This document shows positions 16,966 through 26,063 of a stretch of 48,820 nucleotides of DNA, piece by piece (within the stretch, counting starts at the first letter, position 1; every line of letters begins with the position of its first letter). The notes beneath the pieces are model-generated. The model did not search any database, was not told the DNA's origin, and saw nothing but the letters and a program-made list of their open reading frames with translations. The translations under genes were made by a program, and so were the position numbers. The stretch is from Gammaproteobacteria bacterium (GTDB taxonomy: Bacteria > Pseudomonadota > Gammaproteobacteria > SZUA-229). The stretch is from the NCBI GenBank assembly GCA_022340645.1, contig JAJDNP010000003.1, positions 1-48,820 on the forward strand. The letters are read 5' to 3'.

Positions 16966-18501
16966 TTAGTACTTGGCCTGCAGCAGTGATTTACCCGTCA
17001 TCTGCGGCGGTGCCTGCAGGCCCATTAGCTGCAGTACGGTTGGCGCAACCGAGCTTAGATCACCACCCGGGCGTAGATGCCAGTTTTCCTCATCGATAAC
17101 CATGCAGGGCACGGGGTACAGGGTATGCTGCGTATGGGGTTCCTGTGTTACCGGATCTACCATTTCATCGCAATTGCCATGATCAGCTGTCAGCACCACA
17201 GAGAATCCTGCTTCTTTGGCTGCATCCAGTACCCGGCCAACTTCTCTGTCAAGCGCCTCAACCGCTTTAATGACAGCATCGCGAACCGCAGTATGTCCAA
17301 CCATATCGCCGTTTGCGAAATTGACCAGAATAAAACCGTATTCCCCCGACATCAACCCTTCGATAACTTTATCGGCCACCTCGGCTGCGCTCATTTCCGG
17401 TTTTAAATCGTAGGTCGCAACATCGGGTGAATTCACCATGATGTGGTCTTCCCCTGCAAACGGTTTCTTTTTGCCGCCATTGAAGAAGTAAGTAACGTGC
17501 GCATATTTTTCTGTTTCCGCACAGTGCATCTGTTTGTAACCGGCACGGCTGACCACGGAAGCCACCGTCGCCTGCGGACGTTCGGGAGCGTAACCGATGG
17601 GCAGCAGGAATTCCGGGTCGTATTCCGTCAGGCAGGTCACCATGGCGCCTTCAAAATCACCGGTATCAAATTGAGCAAACTGTTCCTGGCTTAAAGCCGC
17701 GGTGAGCTGGCGGGAGCGGTCATTACGGAAATTGAAGAAGATGACATTATCACCCGATTGAATCAGCTCAGCTCCATCAAGTACCGTGGGTTTGATAAAC
17801 TCATCTGTTTCTTTATTGGCGTAGGCTTCCTCGATCGCGTAACGTGCATTTTCCGCCTTCCGGCCCTGTCCATACACCATCGCCCGCCAGGCACGCTCGG
17901 TACGGTACCAGCGGTTGTCCCTGTCCATTGAATAATAACGGCCGCAAACGGTGGCGATACTCCCTTCCGCGTCTTCCAGCACTCCTTCGATATCCGCAAG
18001 AAAGACCAGCGCTGACATCTGCGCAGTATCACGTCCATCCGTCGTCATGTGCACCACCGGTTTAACCTTATGATCAGCACATAGCTTAATCAAGGCTTTA
18101 AGATGATTGATGTGGCTGTGAACGCCGCCATTCGAAGTCAGGCCAACAAGATGGACAGGGCGCTCGTTAGCTGCTGCATCTTCAACCGCGGCAACTAATG
18201 CCGCATTCTGGAAAAATTCACCGCTTTCTATTTCATCATTAATCCGCACCAGGTCCTGTCGAATAACCGCACCACAACCCAGCGTCATATGACCAACTTC
18301 AGAATTACCCATTTGACCTTCAGGCAGCCCGACGGAAGTACCGCAGGCTTCCAGGGTGGTATGTGAATTTGTGGAAAAATATTCGTCTAATCGCGGGGTA
18401 TCTGCTTCCAGCACCGCATTATTTTTTTTACACGGATTAACGCCAAATCCGTCCAGGATAATCAGGAGGGTGGGGTTTCTTGGTACACTTCTTTCTGCCA
18501 T
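16966..18501 (-). CDS. gpmI: 2,3-bisphosphoglycerate-independent phosphoglycerate mutase
   Basis: GpmI interconverts 2- and 3-phosphoglycerate in glycolysis and gluconeogenesis through a phosphoserine and two manganese ions. The metal site begins with LLIILDGFGVN (Asp17), and the catalytic serine is in GQMGNSEVGH (Ser67). Further signatures are HVHLVGLTSNGGVHSHINHL, DGRDT, and the C-terminal TADHGNCDEM. The 511 residues match the family. It ends the long minus-strand block and is separated from tatC by 430 bases of inverted repeats, so it has its own promoter. Confidence 0.97.
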   Translation of the reverse strand: MAERSVPRNPTLLIILDGFGVNPCKKNNAVLEADTPRLDEYFSTNSHTTLEACGTSVGLPEGQMGNSEVGHMTLGCGAVIRQDLVRINDEIESGEFFQNAALVAAVEDAAANERPVHLVGLTSNGGVHSHINHLKALIKLCADHKVKPVVHMTTDGRDTAQMSALVFLADIEGVLEDAEGSIATVCGRYYSMDRDNRWYRTERAWRAMVYGQGRKAENARYAIEEAYANKETDEFIKPTVLDGAELIQSGDNVIFFNFRNDRSRQLTAALSQEQFAQFDTGDFEGAMVTCLTEYDPEFLLPIGYAPERPQATVASVVSRAGYKQMHCAETEKYAHVTYFFNGGKKKPFAGEDHIMVNSPDVATYDLKPEMSAAEVADKVIEGLMSGEYGFILVNFANGDMVGHTAVRDAVIKAVEALDREVGRVLDAAKEAGFSVVLTADHGNCDEMVDPVTQEPHTQHTLYPVPCMVIDEENWHLRPGGDLSSVAPTVLQLMGLQAPPQMTGKSLLQAKY

Positions 18502-18611
18502 AAGAGCTCTTTGCCCTTCTCTTTTCCAGGTAGTATGTTTGCAACGGGGTTGCGATTTTACACTATTGGCAGGCGTTTCACGAATTTTACTGATGGTGTC
18601 CGATCGTTTAG

Positions 18612-18733
18612 ATATTTCCCGCGCATTGGGTGCTTCATGTAATAAAACACCGTAAAACTATCCATGGTGGTTCAACACCCGCTTCCATGCGGGTGATGTT
18701 TATTACATGAAGCACCCAATGCGCGGGAAATAT
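18612..18733. repeat. Perfect 35-base inverted repeat with inner hairpin
   Basis: The arms 18612-18646 and 18699-18733 are exact reverse complements over 35 bases (including CCCGCGCATTGGGTGCTTCA). The 52-base interior carries a second hairpin, CACCCGC-TTCCAT-GCGGGTG, and an ATCCATGG palindrome. It occupies the gene-free gap 18502-18931 between tatC and gpmI, back to back with the element at 18756-18855. Confidence 0.95.
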
Positions 18734-18755
18734 TCAGGCAAATTATCTACAGCCG

Positions 18756-18855
18756 ATGGTACCCCTGTTAATTTCTCAGATCGCGTGAATACATCCATGT
18801 AAGCTCTGCTGCAACGTCCTGTTGCAGAAGTCTGAGAAATTAACAGGGGTACCAT
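18756..18855. repeat. Perfect 25-base inverted repeat with inner hairpin
   Basis: Arms at 18756-18780 and 18831-18855 are exact reverse complements (ATGGTACCCCTGTTAATTTC start of the left arm). The 50-base interior holds CTGCAAC-GTCCT-GTTGCAG and a TACATCCATGTA palindrome. The design is the same as at 18612-18733 and 21140-21249, although the arm sequences are unrelated. Confidence 0.95.
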
Positions 18856-18931
18856 TGACGTCTGGCAGGGATGAATTGGGTGTATTCAGGATTCAGGCGG
18901 GATGGTCCCTGCCTCACTGCATCCTGAGTCA

Positions 18932-19924
18932 TTACTTATCCTTTTCTGGTTCGCTGCCGGGCTCCTCGTCATTATCCCTTTTATTTTTTTCCTCTTCCTG
19001 CTCAATTTCATCAAACAGCTTTTCCAGCTCCTCGTCCGTTAAGTCCCTGTCTTCATCTTCGTCAGCCACCTGCGGCCCGGTTGCCGCTTCACCTGTTTGA
19101 CTGGCGGAAGGCGTTTCCTCACTGAGGACAAACTCATCATTTTCCATAATGATATCTTCTGCACCGCCCTTATCCTTTAAAAACAATCGTGAACTTATTA
19201 AACCCAGCTCGAACAGCAGCCAGATCGGGATTGCCAGCAGGGATTGCGAAATGACATCCGGCGGCGTCAGCAGCATGCCGACCGTAAAAGCACCGATGAT
19301 TATATAGGGACGCTTGCTGGCCAGTTTATCAGCTGTCGTCACGCCTGCGGCAATCATCAGGAAAGTGGCGACTGGCACTTCGAAGGCAATGCCAAAGGCC
19401 AGGAAAATGGCGATAATGAAATCCAGGTACTGGCCGATATCGGTCATTACCGCGACACCATCCGGGGCAATACCAATGAAAAAACCAAACAGGATGGGAA
19501 AGATGACGAAATAGGCAAAGGCAATGCCGCAATAAAACAGAATCACGCTGGATATCAGCAATGGCGTTGCCAGACGTTTTTCATGGGCATATAAACCGGG
19601 AGCAATAAACGCCCAGATCTGGTGCAGCAGGTAGGGAATGGTTAACAGTACCGACAATAGCAATACCAGCTTGAACGGCACTAAAAATGGTGAGGTAACG
19701 CCGGTAGCTATCATGGAGGTGCCTGCCGGCATCAGGTTAAGTAACGGTTTGGCAGCGAGTGTAAAAATATCGTCCGAAAAAGCAAACAGTGCGACAAAAA
19801 CGATAAGAATAGCCAGCAGCATACGCAACAGACGATCGCGTAATTCAATCAGGTGGTCCATCAGCGTTTGTTCTTTCTGGTCCGGTTCCTCCTCGTCCTG
19901 CTGTTGCTTTTGATGTGCCGTCAT
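18932..19924 (-). CDS. tatC: Twin-arginine translocase subunit TatC with acidic tail
   Basis: TatC binds twin-arginine signal peptides and nucleates the Tat translocon that exports folded proteins. The family signatures are MDHLIELRDRLLRML near residues 23-37, six membrane helices to about residue 245, FEVPVATFLM, and RPYIIIGAFTVGMLLTPPDV. After the last helix comes a roughly 80-residue, strongly acidic extension (DEDEDRDLTDEELEKLFDEI) not found in most TatC, making 330 residues in all. Ten bases separate it from tatB upstream, so it closes the his-tat operon. Confidence 0.96.
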   Translation of the reverse strand: MTAHQKQQQDEEEPDQKEQTLMDHLIELRDRLLRMLLAILIVFVALFAFSDDIFTLAAKPLLNLMPAGTSMIATGVTSPFLVPFKLVLLLSVLLTIPYLLHQIWAFIAPGLYAHEKRLATPLLISSVILFYCGIAFAYFVIFPILFGFFIGIAPDGVAVMTDIGQYLDFIIAIFLAFGIAFEVPVATFLMIAAGVTTADKLASKRPYIIIGAFTVGMLLTPPDVISQSLLAIPIWLLFELGLISSRLFLKDKGGAEDIIMENDEFVLSEETPSASQTGEAATGPQVADEDEDRDLTDEELEKLFDEIEQEEEKNKRDNDEEPGSEPEKDK

Positions 19925-19934
19925 GTGAAACGTT

Positions 19935-20306
19935 TTAAGATTTATCTTCTTTGGAAGTTATTGGCGGCTGGCTGGTTTCATTTGCGGCCTTATGCGAAGC
20001 ACCATCCGTCGTCGCAGCTGCTGAAGTCGGATTGCTTTCACCCAGGTCCGAATCAATTTTATTAACATTGGCTTTTAACTGCTGCTGCAATTCATTTATC
20101 TGCACTTCCTGGTTATGCAATAAACGTTTAAATTCACTGACGTCGAATTCAGCCTCGACTTCGCTGCGTACACCTTCGATATAGCGCCGTGCTTTTCCTA
20201 TAAGATAACCTGCACGTCTGGCGGCGCCGGGCAAACGCTCCGGTCCAATGACAACCAGCGCCAGCACAAGAATAAGCAGGATTTCCCAGAAACCGATGTC
20301 AAACAT
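19935..20306 (-). CDS. tatB: Sec-independent translocase subunit TatB
   Basis: TatB pairs with TatC in the signal-peptide receptor complex. The 123-residue protein has the short N-terminal membrane helix and the ERLP motif (MFDIGFWEILLILVLALVVI followed by GPERLP), an amphipathic helix, and a charged, disordered tail. It lies between tatA (63 bases upstream) and tatC (ten bases downstream) on the same transcript. Confidence 0.95.
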   Translation of the reverse strand: MFDIGFWEILLILVLALVVIGPERLPGAARRAGYLIGKARRYIEGVRSEVEAEFDVSEFKRLLHNQEVQINELQQQLKANVNKIDSDLGESNPTSAAATTDGASHKAANETSQPPITSKEDKS

Positions 20307-20369
20307 AAATAACCAGACAGGCGGGCATATGTATTAACGCCATCAGGCTTTTAACCACCGATATACAGA

Positions 20370-20606
20370 CTACACCTTGTCTTCTTTTTTTGCAGATTCA
20401 GCATCGGCAGCTCCCGCGGATGAATCCTGTGACACCTTGTGTTGCTGTGTGCTGCTGTCTTCGCCTGCTTCACCGTCTTTAACCGCAGACTTGAAACTCT
20501 TGATTGCCGAACCCAGGTCGCCGCCGACATTTTTCAGTTTTTTGGTGCCGAAAATTAAAATCACAACAGCCAGCAGAATCAATAATTGCCAAATACTTAT
20601 ACCCAT
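20370..20606 (-). CDS. tatA: Sec-independent translocase subunit TatA
   Basis: TatA polymerises to let folded substrates cross the inner membrane. The 78-residue protein shows [20 protein letters not shown], then the [21 protein letters not shown] hinge and amphipathic helix in the classical order, then a polar tail rich in Ser, Ala and Glu. The first gene of tatABC, it follows hisE after 147 bases that contain two small hairpins (20644-20660 and 20713-20740). Confidence 0.96.
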   Translation of the reverse strand: MGISIWQLLILLAVVILIFGTKKLKNVGGDLGSAIKSFKSAVKDGEAGEDSSTQQHKVSQDSSAGAADAESAKKEDKV

Positions 20607-20753
20607 AATATATTCTCTCTTAATCTTTCTAATTTTTCACGAAGATCAGTGTTGCTGATCATCACGTGCCCCGTTATGCGGGAGGTGAAACAAGTGATTG
20701 AACGGAGTCAGCATTGAGAGATTACTTCATATCTCGCAATAACGCCGCTTTAT

Positions 20754-21098
20754 TTACTTTCGCGCCGCCTTCTCATCAAGACCGGAAACACCGAAGCGAC
20801 GTGCCAGCTCTTTTAAAACATCATCCGCAGACAGCTCCTGCTGCGCAAGCAGTACCATGGTGTGAAACCAGAGATCCGCCACTTCGTAAACCAGTTTACC
20901 CTTCATCTCACTGTTATCGGTGGCAGCTTCAATATCCTTGGCTGCCATCACTGTTTCCGTCGCTTCTTCACCAATTTTTTTGAGAATCGCATCCAGTCCT
21001 TTGGCATACAGGCTGGCCACGTAGGATGAATCCGGCTCAGCATTTTTACGCTGTTCCAGAATGTCAGTCAGTTGCGCCAGTATTTCGTTATTACTCAT
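20754..21098 (-). CDS. hisE: Phosphoribosyl-ATP pyrophosphatase HisE
   Basis: HisE hydrolyses phosphoribosyl-ATP to phosphoribosyl-AMP, the second step of histidine synthesis. The 114-residue protein has the MazG-like helical core and the metal-binding [15 protein letters not shown] motif, followed by [16 protein letters not shown]. It is separate from HisI here, unlike the fused HisIE of enterobacteria. An inverted repeat at 21140-21249 lies between it and hisI. Confidence 0.95.
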   Translation of the reverse strand: MSNNEILAQLTDILEQRKNAEPDSSYVASLYAKGLDAILKKIGEEATETVMAAKDIEAATDNSEMKGKLVYEVADLWFHTMVLLAQQELSADDVLKELARRFGVSGLDEKAARK

Positions 21099-21139
21099 TA
21101 TATTAAAATTGTATAACTTTAATGTTAAGCAGGCACTGA

Positions 21140-21249
21140 GTGACTACTATGGACCTTTCGGGCAGAAGTATCTGAAACAAGGATGTTTCAGTTAAGCCTG
21201 CAGGGAAGTATTAACGGCGACTTCTGCCCGAAAGGTCCATAGTGGTCAC
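21140..21249. repeat. 30-base inverted repeat between hisI and hisE
   Basis: Arms at 21140-21169 and 21220-21249 are reverse complements with one mismatch (core GGACCTTTCGGGCAGAAGT). The 50-base interior carries CTGAAAC-AAGGAT-GTTTCAG. This is the third element of the design seen at 18612-18733 and 18756-18855, and it sits within the his operon transcript. Confidence 0.93.
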
Positions 21250-21270
21250 GGTCTTTAAATTAAACCACCT

Positions 21271-21657
21271 TTATTTATTTGAATAAATCTGCTCGGGGTC
21301 TTTAATAACATGCTCAACTTCGACCCATTGATCCCCCTCTAGCTGACGATAAAAGCAGCTCTCTCGTCCAGTATGACAGGCAATGCCACCCTGCTGTTCA
21401 ACTTTTAACAGAATAACATCTTCATCACAGTCAAACCGGATATCGACCACTTTCTGCGTATGCCCTGATTCTTCGCCTTTATGCCAGAGTTTCCCCCTGG
21501 AGCGGGACCAGTACACGGCTTCTTTTTTTTCAGCGGTCAACCTGAGTGAATCACGGCTCATCCATGCCATCATCAAAATCTTGCCACTGGTTGCATCCTG
21601 GGCAATGGCCGGCACCAGCCCGTTTTCATCAAAATGTACCTCGTCAAGCCAGCTCAT
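21271..21657 (-). CDS. hisI: Phosphoribosyl-AMP cyclohydrolase HisI
   Basis: HisI opens the adenine ring of phosphoribosyl-AMP, the third step of histidine synthesis. The 128-residue protein shows the [12 protein letters not shown] and [18 protein letters not shown] motifs, the metal-binding [17 protein letters not shown] segment and the [12 protein letters not shown] motif. An AGGG sits just before the ATG. It begins nine bases after hisF ends, so the two are translationally close. Confidence 0.96.
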   Translation of the reverse strand: MSWLDEVHFDENGLVPAIAQDATSGKILMMAWMSRDSLRLTAEKKEAVYWSRSRGKLWHKGEESGHTQKVVDIRFDCDEDVILLKVEQQGGIACHTGRESCFYRQLEGDQWVEVEHVIKDPEQIYSNK

Positions 21658-21666
21658 ATCCAGCCC

Positions 21667-22440
21667 TTACAATCTTACTTCGATGCCACGTTTTGCCATA
21701 TGCTCTTTCGCCTGGTGGATACTGTATTCTGCAAAGTGAAAAATACTGGCGGCCAACACCGCATCTGCCTCACCTTCAATAATACCATCAGCCAGGTGAT
21801 CGAGGTTACCTACCCCGCCAGAAGCAATTACCGGCACTGAAACCGCCGCAGAAATGGCACGTGTTAACGCCAGGTCAAATCCCTTTTTTGTACCGTCGCG
21901 GTCCATGCTGGTTAACAGTATTTCACCTGCACCGTAATCAACCATCTTCTTTGCCCACTCGACGGCATCCAGCCCGGTCGGTTTTCTGCCGCCATGGGTA
22001 AAAATTTCCCAGCGCAGCGGTTCACCTTCTGCACTGACCTGCTTGGCATCGATGGCGACAACAATACACTGTGAGCCAACTTTCGCTGATACTTCGCGCA
22101 CAAATTCCGGGTTGAAAACCGCAGCGGTATTTATCGCCACCTTGTCCGCACCGGCATTTAACATCTTGCGCACATCTTCTACCGTACGAATACCACCACC
22201 TACGGTAAGCGGAATGAACACTTCATTAGCGACTTCTTCGACAACGTGCACAATGGTTTCACGGTCATCGGAACTTGCCGTGATATCCAGAAAGGTTATT
22301 TCGTCCGCGCCCTCTTCATCATAACGCCGGGCAACTTCAACCGGGTTGCCGGCATCGCGGATATCGACAAATTTCACGCCTTTTACGACGCGGCCATTAT
22401 CAACATCCAGACAGGGAATAATTCGTTTTGCTAGTGCCAT
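21667..22440 (-). CDS. hisF: Imidazole glycerol phosphate synthase cyclase subunit HisF
   Basis: HisF is the TIM-barrel synthase that uses ammonia from HisH to make imidazole glycerol phosphate and AICAR. Catalytic aspartates are in [15 protein letters not shown] (Asp11) and [10 protein letters not shown] (near 130). Phosphate-binding loops VGGGIR and ASGGVG are present. At 257 residues the length is typical. It lies between hisA and hisI, with the nested inverted repeat 22471-22624 upstream of its start. Confidence 0.97.
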   Translation of the reverse strand: MALAKRIIPCLDVDNGRVVKGVKFVDIRDAGNPVEVARRYDEEGADEITFLDITASSDDRETIVHVVEEVANEVFIPLTVGGGIRTVEDVRKMLNAGADKVAINTAAVFNPEFVREVSAKVGSQCIVVAIDAKQVSAEGEPLRWEIFTHGGRKPTGLDAVEWAKKMVDYGAGEILLTSMDRDGTKKGFDLALTRAISAAVSVPVIASGGVGNLDHLADGIIEGEADAVLAASIFHFAEYSIHQAKEHMAKRGIEVRL

Positions 22441-22470
22441 TTCGTACTTTTAAAATAATTAAAAAAACCA

Positions 22471-22624
22471 TTTTACCGCAGAGACATGGAGTTTTACCTG
22501 CAGGTTCGAATTTATTCGGACAAACATGAACTAATTTGTACCATTGTCCGAATAAATTCGAATCTACGTTTAAACCTTTAGCCGGGAATATAGGTAGCTA
22601 ATTTCCGCGCCTCTGCGGTTAAAA
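22471..22624. repeat. Nested inverted repeat between hisA and hisF
   Basis: The outer arms TTTTACCGCAGAGA (22471-22484) and CTCTGCGGTTAAAA (22611-22624) are related to the element at 9321-9524. Inside is a perfect 19-base inverted repeat, TTCGAATTTATTCGGACAA at 22505-22523 and its complement at 22544-22562. The element ends at the hisA stop and could act as a hairpin in the his mRNA. Confidence 0.85.
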
Positions 22625-22625
22625 T

Positions 22626-23357
22626 TTATTGCTGGTCCAGCCAGGCCTGGGCTTCGGCCAGGTCAATGGTGCCTTCATATATCGCACGGCCGGTAATCGC
22701 GCCCATAATACCTTCATCAGCAACCGCGCTTAAGGCTTTAATATCATCCATCGTGGTGATGCCGCCAGAAGCTATCACAGGTATATTGATTGCTCGCGCC
22801 ATTTTCACGGTGGCTTCAACATTTATCCCCTGCATCATACCGTCTCGTGAAATATCGGTGTATACAATAGCTTCCACACCATCATTTTCAAAACGTCTGG
22901 CCATATCGATCACGTCGTGTTTGGACAGTTTTGACCAGCCATCGATAGCAACCTTTCCGTCTTTTGCATCCAGGCCCACAATAATATGCGTAGGAAACTC
23001 GGCACACATTTCCTCAACAAAATGTGGCTCTTTAACTGCCTGAGTGCCAATGATTAAATAATTTACACCTGCATCCAGATAAGCGGCGATAGTATCTTCA
23101 TCGCGAATACCGCCGCCAAGCTGTATCGTTAAATCCGGATAAGATGACGCAATCTCGCGTATTACCTCTGCATTTTTTGGTTTGCCTGCAAAAGCGCCAT
23201 CAAGATCAACAATATGCAGACGCCTGGCGCCTGCCTCAACCCACCGTCCAGCGATTGCCACCGGGTCATCTGAAAACACGGTACTGTCTTCCATGTCACC
23301 CTGGCGCAGACGTACACATTGTCCATTTTTTAAATCAATTGCGGGTATTAATAACAT
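22626..23357 (-). CDS. hisA: Phosphoribosylformimino-AICAR phosphate isomerase HisA
   Basis: HisA performs the Amadori isomerisation of ProFAR to PRFAR in histidine synthesis. Signatures are [19 protein letters not shown] (Asp8), the [12 protein letters not shown] phosphate loop, [16 protein letters not shown] (catalytic Asp near 129) and [12 protein letters not shown]. Its 243 residues form a half-repeated TIM barrel like HisF. It follows hisH on the same strand after about 60 bases. Confidence 0.97.
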   Translation of the reverse strand: MLLIPAIDLKNGQCVRLRQGDMEDSTVFSDDPVAIAGRWVEAGARRLHIVDLDGAFAGKPKNAEVIREIASSYPDLTIQLGGGIRDEDTIAAYLDAGVNYLIIGTQAVKEPHFVEEMCAEFPTHIIVGLDAKDGKVAIDGWSKLSKHDVIDMARRFENDGVEAIVYTDISRDGMMQGINVEATVKMARAINIPVIASGGITTMDDIKALSAVADEGIMGAITGRAIYEGTIDLAEAQAWLDQQ

Positions 23358-23415
23358 CTCCTGCCTCTAATAAAAAAATTATATCTTGCCATATTAGCTG
23401 GCCGCCTTTTGTTAA

Positions 23416-24066
23416 TTAAACCTTACCGTCCCAGCGGCAAAAGTTTTTAAGTAACTGTAACCCATCATGAGCACTTTTTTCGGGATGAAACTGGGCTGCA
23501 AATACATTATCTTTCGCAATAACGGATACAAATTCAATGCCGAATTCTGTCGTTCCGGCAATCAGTGATTTATCCTCCGGGTCGACATAGTAACTGTGCA
23601 CGAAATAAAATCGATTATTGTCCGGGATACCCTGCCATAATGGATGAGCCTGTTTTTGCGATACCCTGTTCCAGCCCATGTGCGGAATCTTCAAATTCTG
23701 CATTTGCGGCCGTATGGTCACATCCGCAAAAGCCCGCACTTCACCGGCATACAGGTTCATGCAATCGACCCCTTCATTCTCTTCACTATGTTTCATCAGC
23801 ACCTGCATTCCCATGCAGATGCCTAAAAACGGCTTTTCACTGGCTGCCTGCAGAACCACAGCCTCCAGATTCATCTGCCTGAGATGTTCCATGCAGGCGC
23901 GCGCCGCTCCCTGTCCCGGAAACACCACACGTTCTGCATCTGCTATCTCCTGCGCATTCGAAGTGACAATGACACGCTGACTATCTGTGGTCACATGTTC
24001 TAAAGCTTTTAATACCGAACGTAAATTACCCATGCCGTAATCGACAATTGCAATAACAGCACTCAT
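23416..24066 (-). CDS. hisH: Imidazole glycerol phosphate synthase glutaminase subunit HisH
   Basis: HisH is a class I glutamine amidotransferase that feeds ammonia to HisF. The oxyanion strand IVDYGMGNLRSV opens the protein, the nucleophile is in FLGICMGMQVL, and the histidine and glutamate of the triad are in FAAQFHPEKSAHDG. At 216 residues it is normal size. It lies between hisB and hisA, in the usual proteobacterial order. Confidence 0.97.
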   Translation of the reverse strand: MSAVIAIVDYGMGNLRSVLKALEHVTTDSQRVIVTSNAQEIADAERVVFPGQGAARACMEHLRQMNLEAVVLQAASEKPFLGICMGMQVLMKHSEENEGVDCMNLYAGEVRAFADVTIRPQMQNLKIPHMGWNRVSQKQAHPLWQGIPDNNRFYFVHSYYVDPEDKSLIAGTTEFGIEFVSVIAKDNVFAAQFHPEKSAHDGLQLLKNFCRWDGKV

Positions 24067-24165
24067 GACCAGCTACCAGTTAGTCGAAATGTGAAATACG
24101 AAGAATGGAAAATCATATTAAAATGAATTTAGACAAATAATAAACAAACCGTGCGCTGGCAGAGA

Positions 24166-24759
24166 CTAAAGACTTCCCTTGGTGCTGGGCATCACGCCAG
24201 ACATACGCGGATCAGCAGTTAATGCCATGCGTACAGCACGACCAAATGCCTTAAACACGGTTTCAGCAATATGGTGAGCATTTATGCCGCTTAAATTGTC
24301 AATGTGCAGCGTGACCCCGGCGTGATTGACAAAACCCTGAAAAAATTCATGTATCAGATCAACATCAAACCCACCAATAGCGGCGCGGTTAAATTTCACA
24401 TTGTATTCAATACCGGGGCGGCCCGAGAAATCAATCACTACCCGAGATAATGCTTCATCCAGCGGAACATAGGCAAAACCGTATCGCACAATACCTTTTT
24501 TATCACCTACGGCTTTAGCAAACGCCTGCCCCAGGGTAATACCAATATCTTCAACGGTATGGTGTGCGTCGATATGCAAATCGCCTTTTGCCAGGATATC
24601 AAGATCAATTAAACCGTGACGTGCAACCTGATCAAGCATGTGCTCAAGAAAAGGGATACCGGTCTCAAATCGGCATTCCCCGGTACCATCAAGATTTACT
24701 GTTAACTGAATTTGTGTCTCCAGTGTATTCCGCTCAACGCTAGCCTGACGTTGCGTCAT
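24166..24759 (-). CDS. hisB: Imidazoleglycerol-phosphate dehydratase HisB
   Basis: HisB removes water from imidazole glycerol phosphate, a manganese-dependent step. The metal ligands lie in the two repeated histidine motifs [17 protein letters not shown] and [18 protein letters not shown]. The 197-residue protein is the monofunctional dehydratase, without the histidinol-phosphatase domain fused in enterobacteria. It is the first his gene in the window; hisG, hisD and hisC are not here. Confidence 0.96.
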   Translation of the reverse strand: MTQRQASVERNTLETQIQLTVNLDGTGECRFETGIPFLEHMLDQVARHGLIDLDILAKGDLHIDAHHTVEDIGITLGQAFAKAVGDKKGIVRYGFAYVPLDEALSRVVIDFSGRPGIEYNVKFNRAAIGGFDVDLIHEFFQGFVNHAGVTLHIDNLSGINAHHIAETVFKAFGRAVRMALTADPRMSGVMPSTKGSL

Positions 24760-24960
24760 TTATGTCTCCAGTAATGTTTTTATATTTATGTAACTTAGCA
24801 TATTTGTTTCGGCGATATCGTTTGCTGATTGATAATGCTTCTGCAACAGGAGATTTCAGCAGAACTTACATGGATAGATTCACATGTCCTTATAAATCAG
24901 CAAGAGATATCACGCGCCCATCACGCTGAATATTACTATTTAATAAATGGTCATAGGTTG

Positions 24961-25425
24961 TTACATAGTCAAATTAAAAGTGACGGGGCCATCGTTAATC
25001 AGCTCTACCACCATGTCAGCGCCAAACTGGCCTGTCTGCAGCCAGTTAGCAGCTAAACCATCCATCAGTGAATCACCCTTTAGCCACATTATATCAATAA
25101 GTTGTGTAAACAGCGCCAGTCCTTTTTCAGGACTGGCCGCACCCGAAAAGCCTGGCCTGAGTCCTTTTCGCGTATCCGCGGCCAAGGTGAACTGCGGCAC
25201 TATTAATACTGAACCTTTAATATCCAGCACACTCAGATTCATTTTACCTTGCGGATCGGCAAAAACCCGGTATTTTAAGATTTTCTCTGCAAGTTTTTCT
25301 ACCGTGTTATTATCATCGGCTTTTTCAACGCCAAGCAGCACCAGCAAACCCTGTTGAATACTGGCAATTTTTTTATTATCAACCGTTACTGATGCAGATT
25401 TAACCCGTTGCAACAACGCTATCAT
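24961..25425 (-). CDS. dtd: D-aminoacyl-tRNA deacylase
   Basis: Dtd hydrolyses D-aminoacyl-tRNAs and glycyl-tRNA(Ala), protecting translation. The 154-residue protein begins MIALLQRVKSASVTV, has the GLLVLLGVEKAD segment, a PQFTLAADTRKGLRPGFS active region (the usual first residue is serine, here proline) and the C-terminal Gly-cisPro motif in NDGPVTFNLTM. It lies about 200 bases upstream of hisB on the same strand and may share its transcript. Confidence 0.94.
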   Translation of the reverse strand: MIALLQRVKSASVTVDNKKIASIQQGLLVLLGVEKADDNNTVEKLAEKILKYRVFADPQGKMNLSVLDIKGSVLIVPQFTLAADTRKGLRPGFSGAASPEKGLALFTQLIDIMWLKGDSLMDGLAANWLQTGQFGADMVVELINDGPVTFNLTM

Positions 25426-25683
25426 GACAGCTTTACCGTAAGCATAGCAAAACTTAAACAGGCGCCGGGTACCAGCGAAAATGGCTGTAGGTATTTTCCT
25501 ACATTATCTTCCTTTTCCTGCTGATGGCATGAATTATTAATGTAGCCATAATAACTCACATGGACAAGGGAAAGAGCCATACAGGGATATAGGGAAATAG
25601 ATAGCTGCAAGAAATTTAACACGGACATGGACAATGGAAATGTTAAAGTTTACACGGATTTGTAATTAATTCTATGGAATAGC
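25426..25683. other. Gene-free stretch upstream of dtd
   Basis: I see no credible gene. A small inverted repeat TGTAGG-TATTTT-CCTACA lies at 25486-25503, and CACATGGACAAGG near 25558 is echoed by GACATGGACAATGG near 25624. Promoter-like hexamers for the candidate RNA downstream begin around 25649. Confidence 0.4.
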
Positions 25684-25745
25684 TATAGCGCGACGCTCAC
25701 CACCAAGCATGGACCTGGGAACCCCAACTTCGGTTGGGGTTTTTT
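25684..25745 (+). ncRNA. Candidate small RNA ending in a strong terminator
   Basis: A promoter-like pair (TTGTAA at 25660-25665, TATAGC at 25684-25689, 18 apart) precedes about 50 bases of non-coding sequence that end in the UUCG-loop terminator at 25720-25745. No plus-strand gene lies upstream that would need this terminator. The exact 5' end is unknown, and the feature could also be the end of a longer untranslated transcript. No known RNA family is recognised. Confidence 0.35.
25720..25745 (+). terminator. Strong rho-independent terminator
   Basis: AACCCCAAC and GTTGGGGTT form a perfect nine-base stem closed by a C(TTCG)G tetraloop, followed by T through 25745. This is an almost ideal intrinsic terminator on the plus strand. 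Confidence 0.88.
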
Positions 25746-26063
25746 ATGTACATGAATTGAAGTTTTCTCCAGTAACGTTAAATGAAGATGCAGACAGGGC
25801 AAAATGGACAATAAGTCGCAAGCCCCTGGTATAACCATGCATCATTTAATTATTTATAACGCATGTGGCGGGCACTCGCCTGCTTTAGCTTATTCATTAA
25901 GATTGCAGGTAATTATAATAAAACCACGGCAAGATCTGTGTGCATGGCGTCATCACCTGCGTTTTAAATAAGCTAACAGTTATATTGTACTGAAAACAGT
26001 AAAATACACGAGGCTGGAAGTGAAAGTGCGTACATCCTGTACTTGAAACGGTAATTATTATGA

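Noticed and set aside
18822-19100. A 92-codon serine-rich plus-strand frame over the tatC tail
   Set aside because: It is the antisense of the acidic TatC tail and of the inverted repeat arm.
25422-25634. A 70-codon minus-strand frame upstream of dtd
   Set aside because: It has no ribosome binding site and no protein-like pattern, and overlaps a small inverted repeat.
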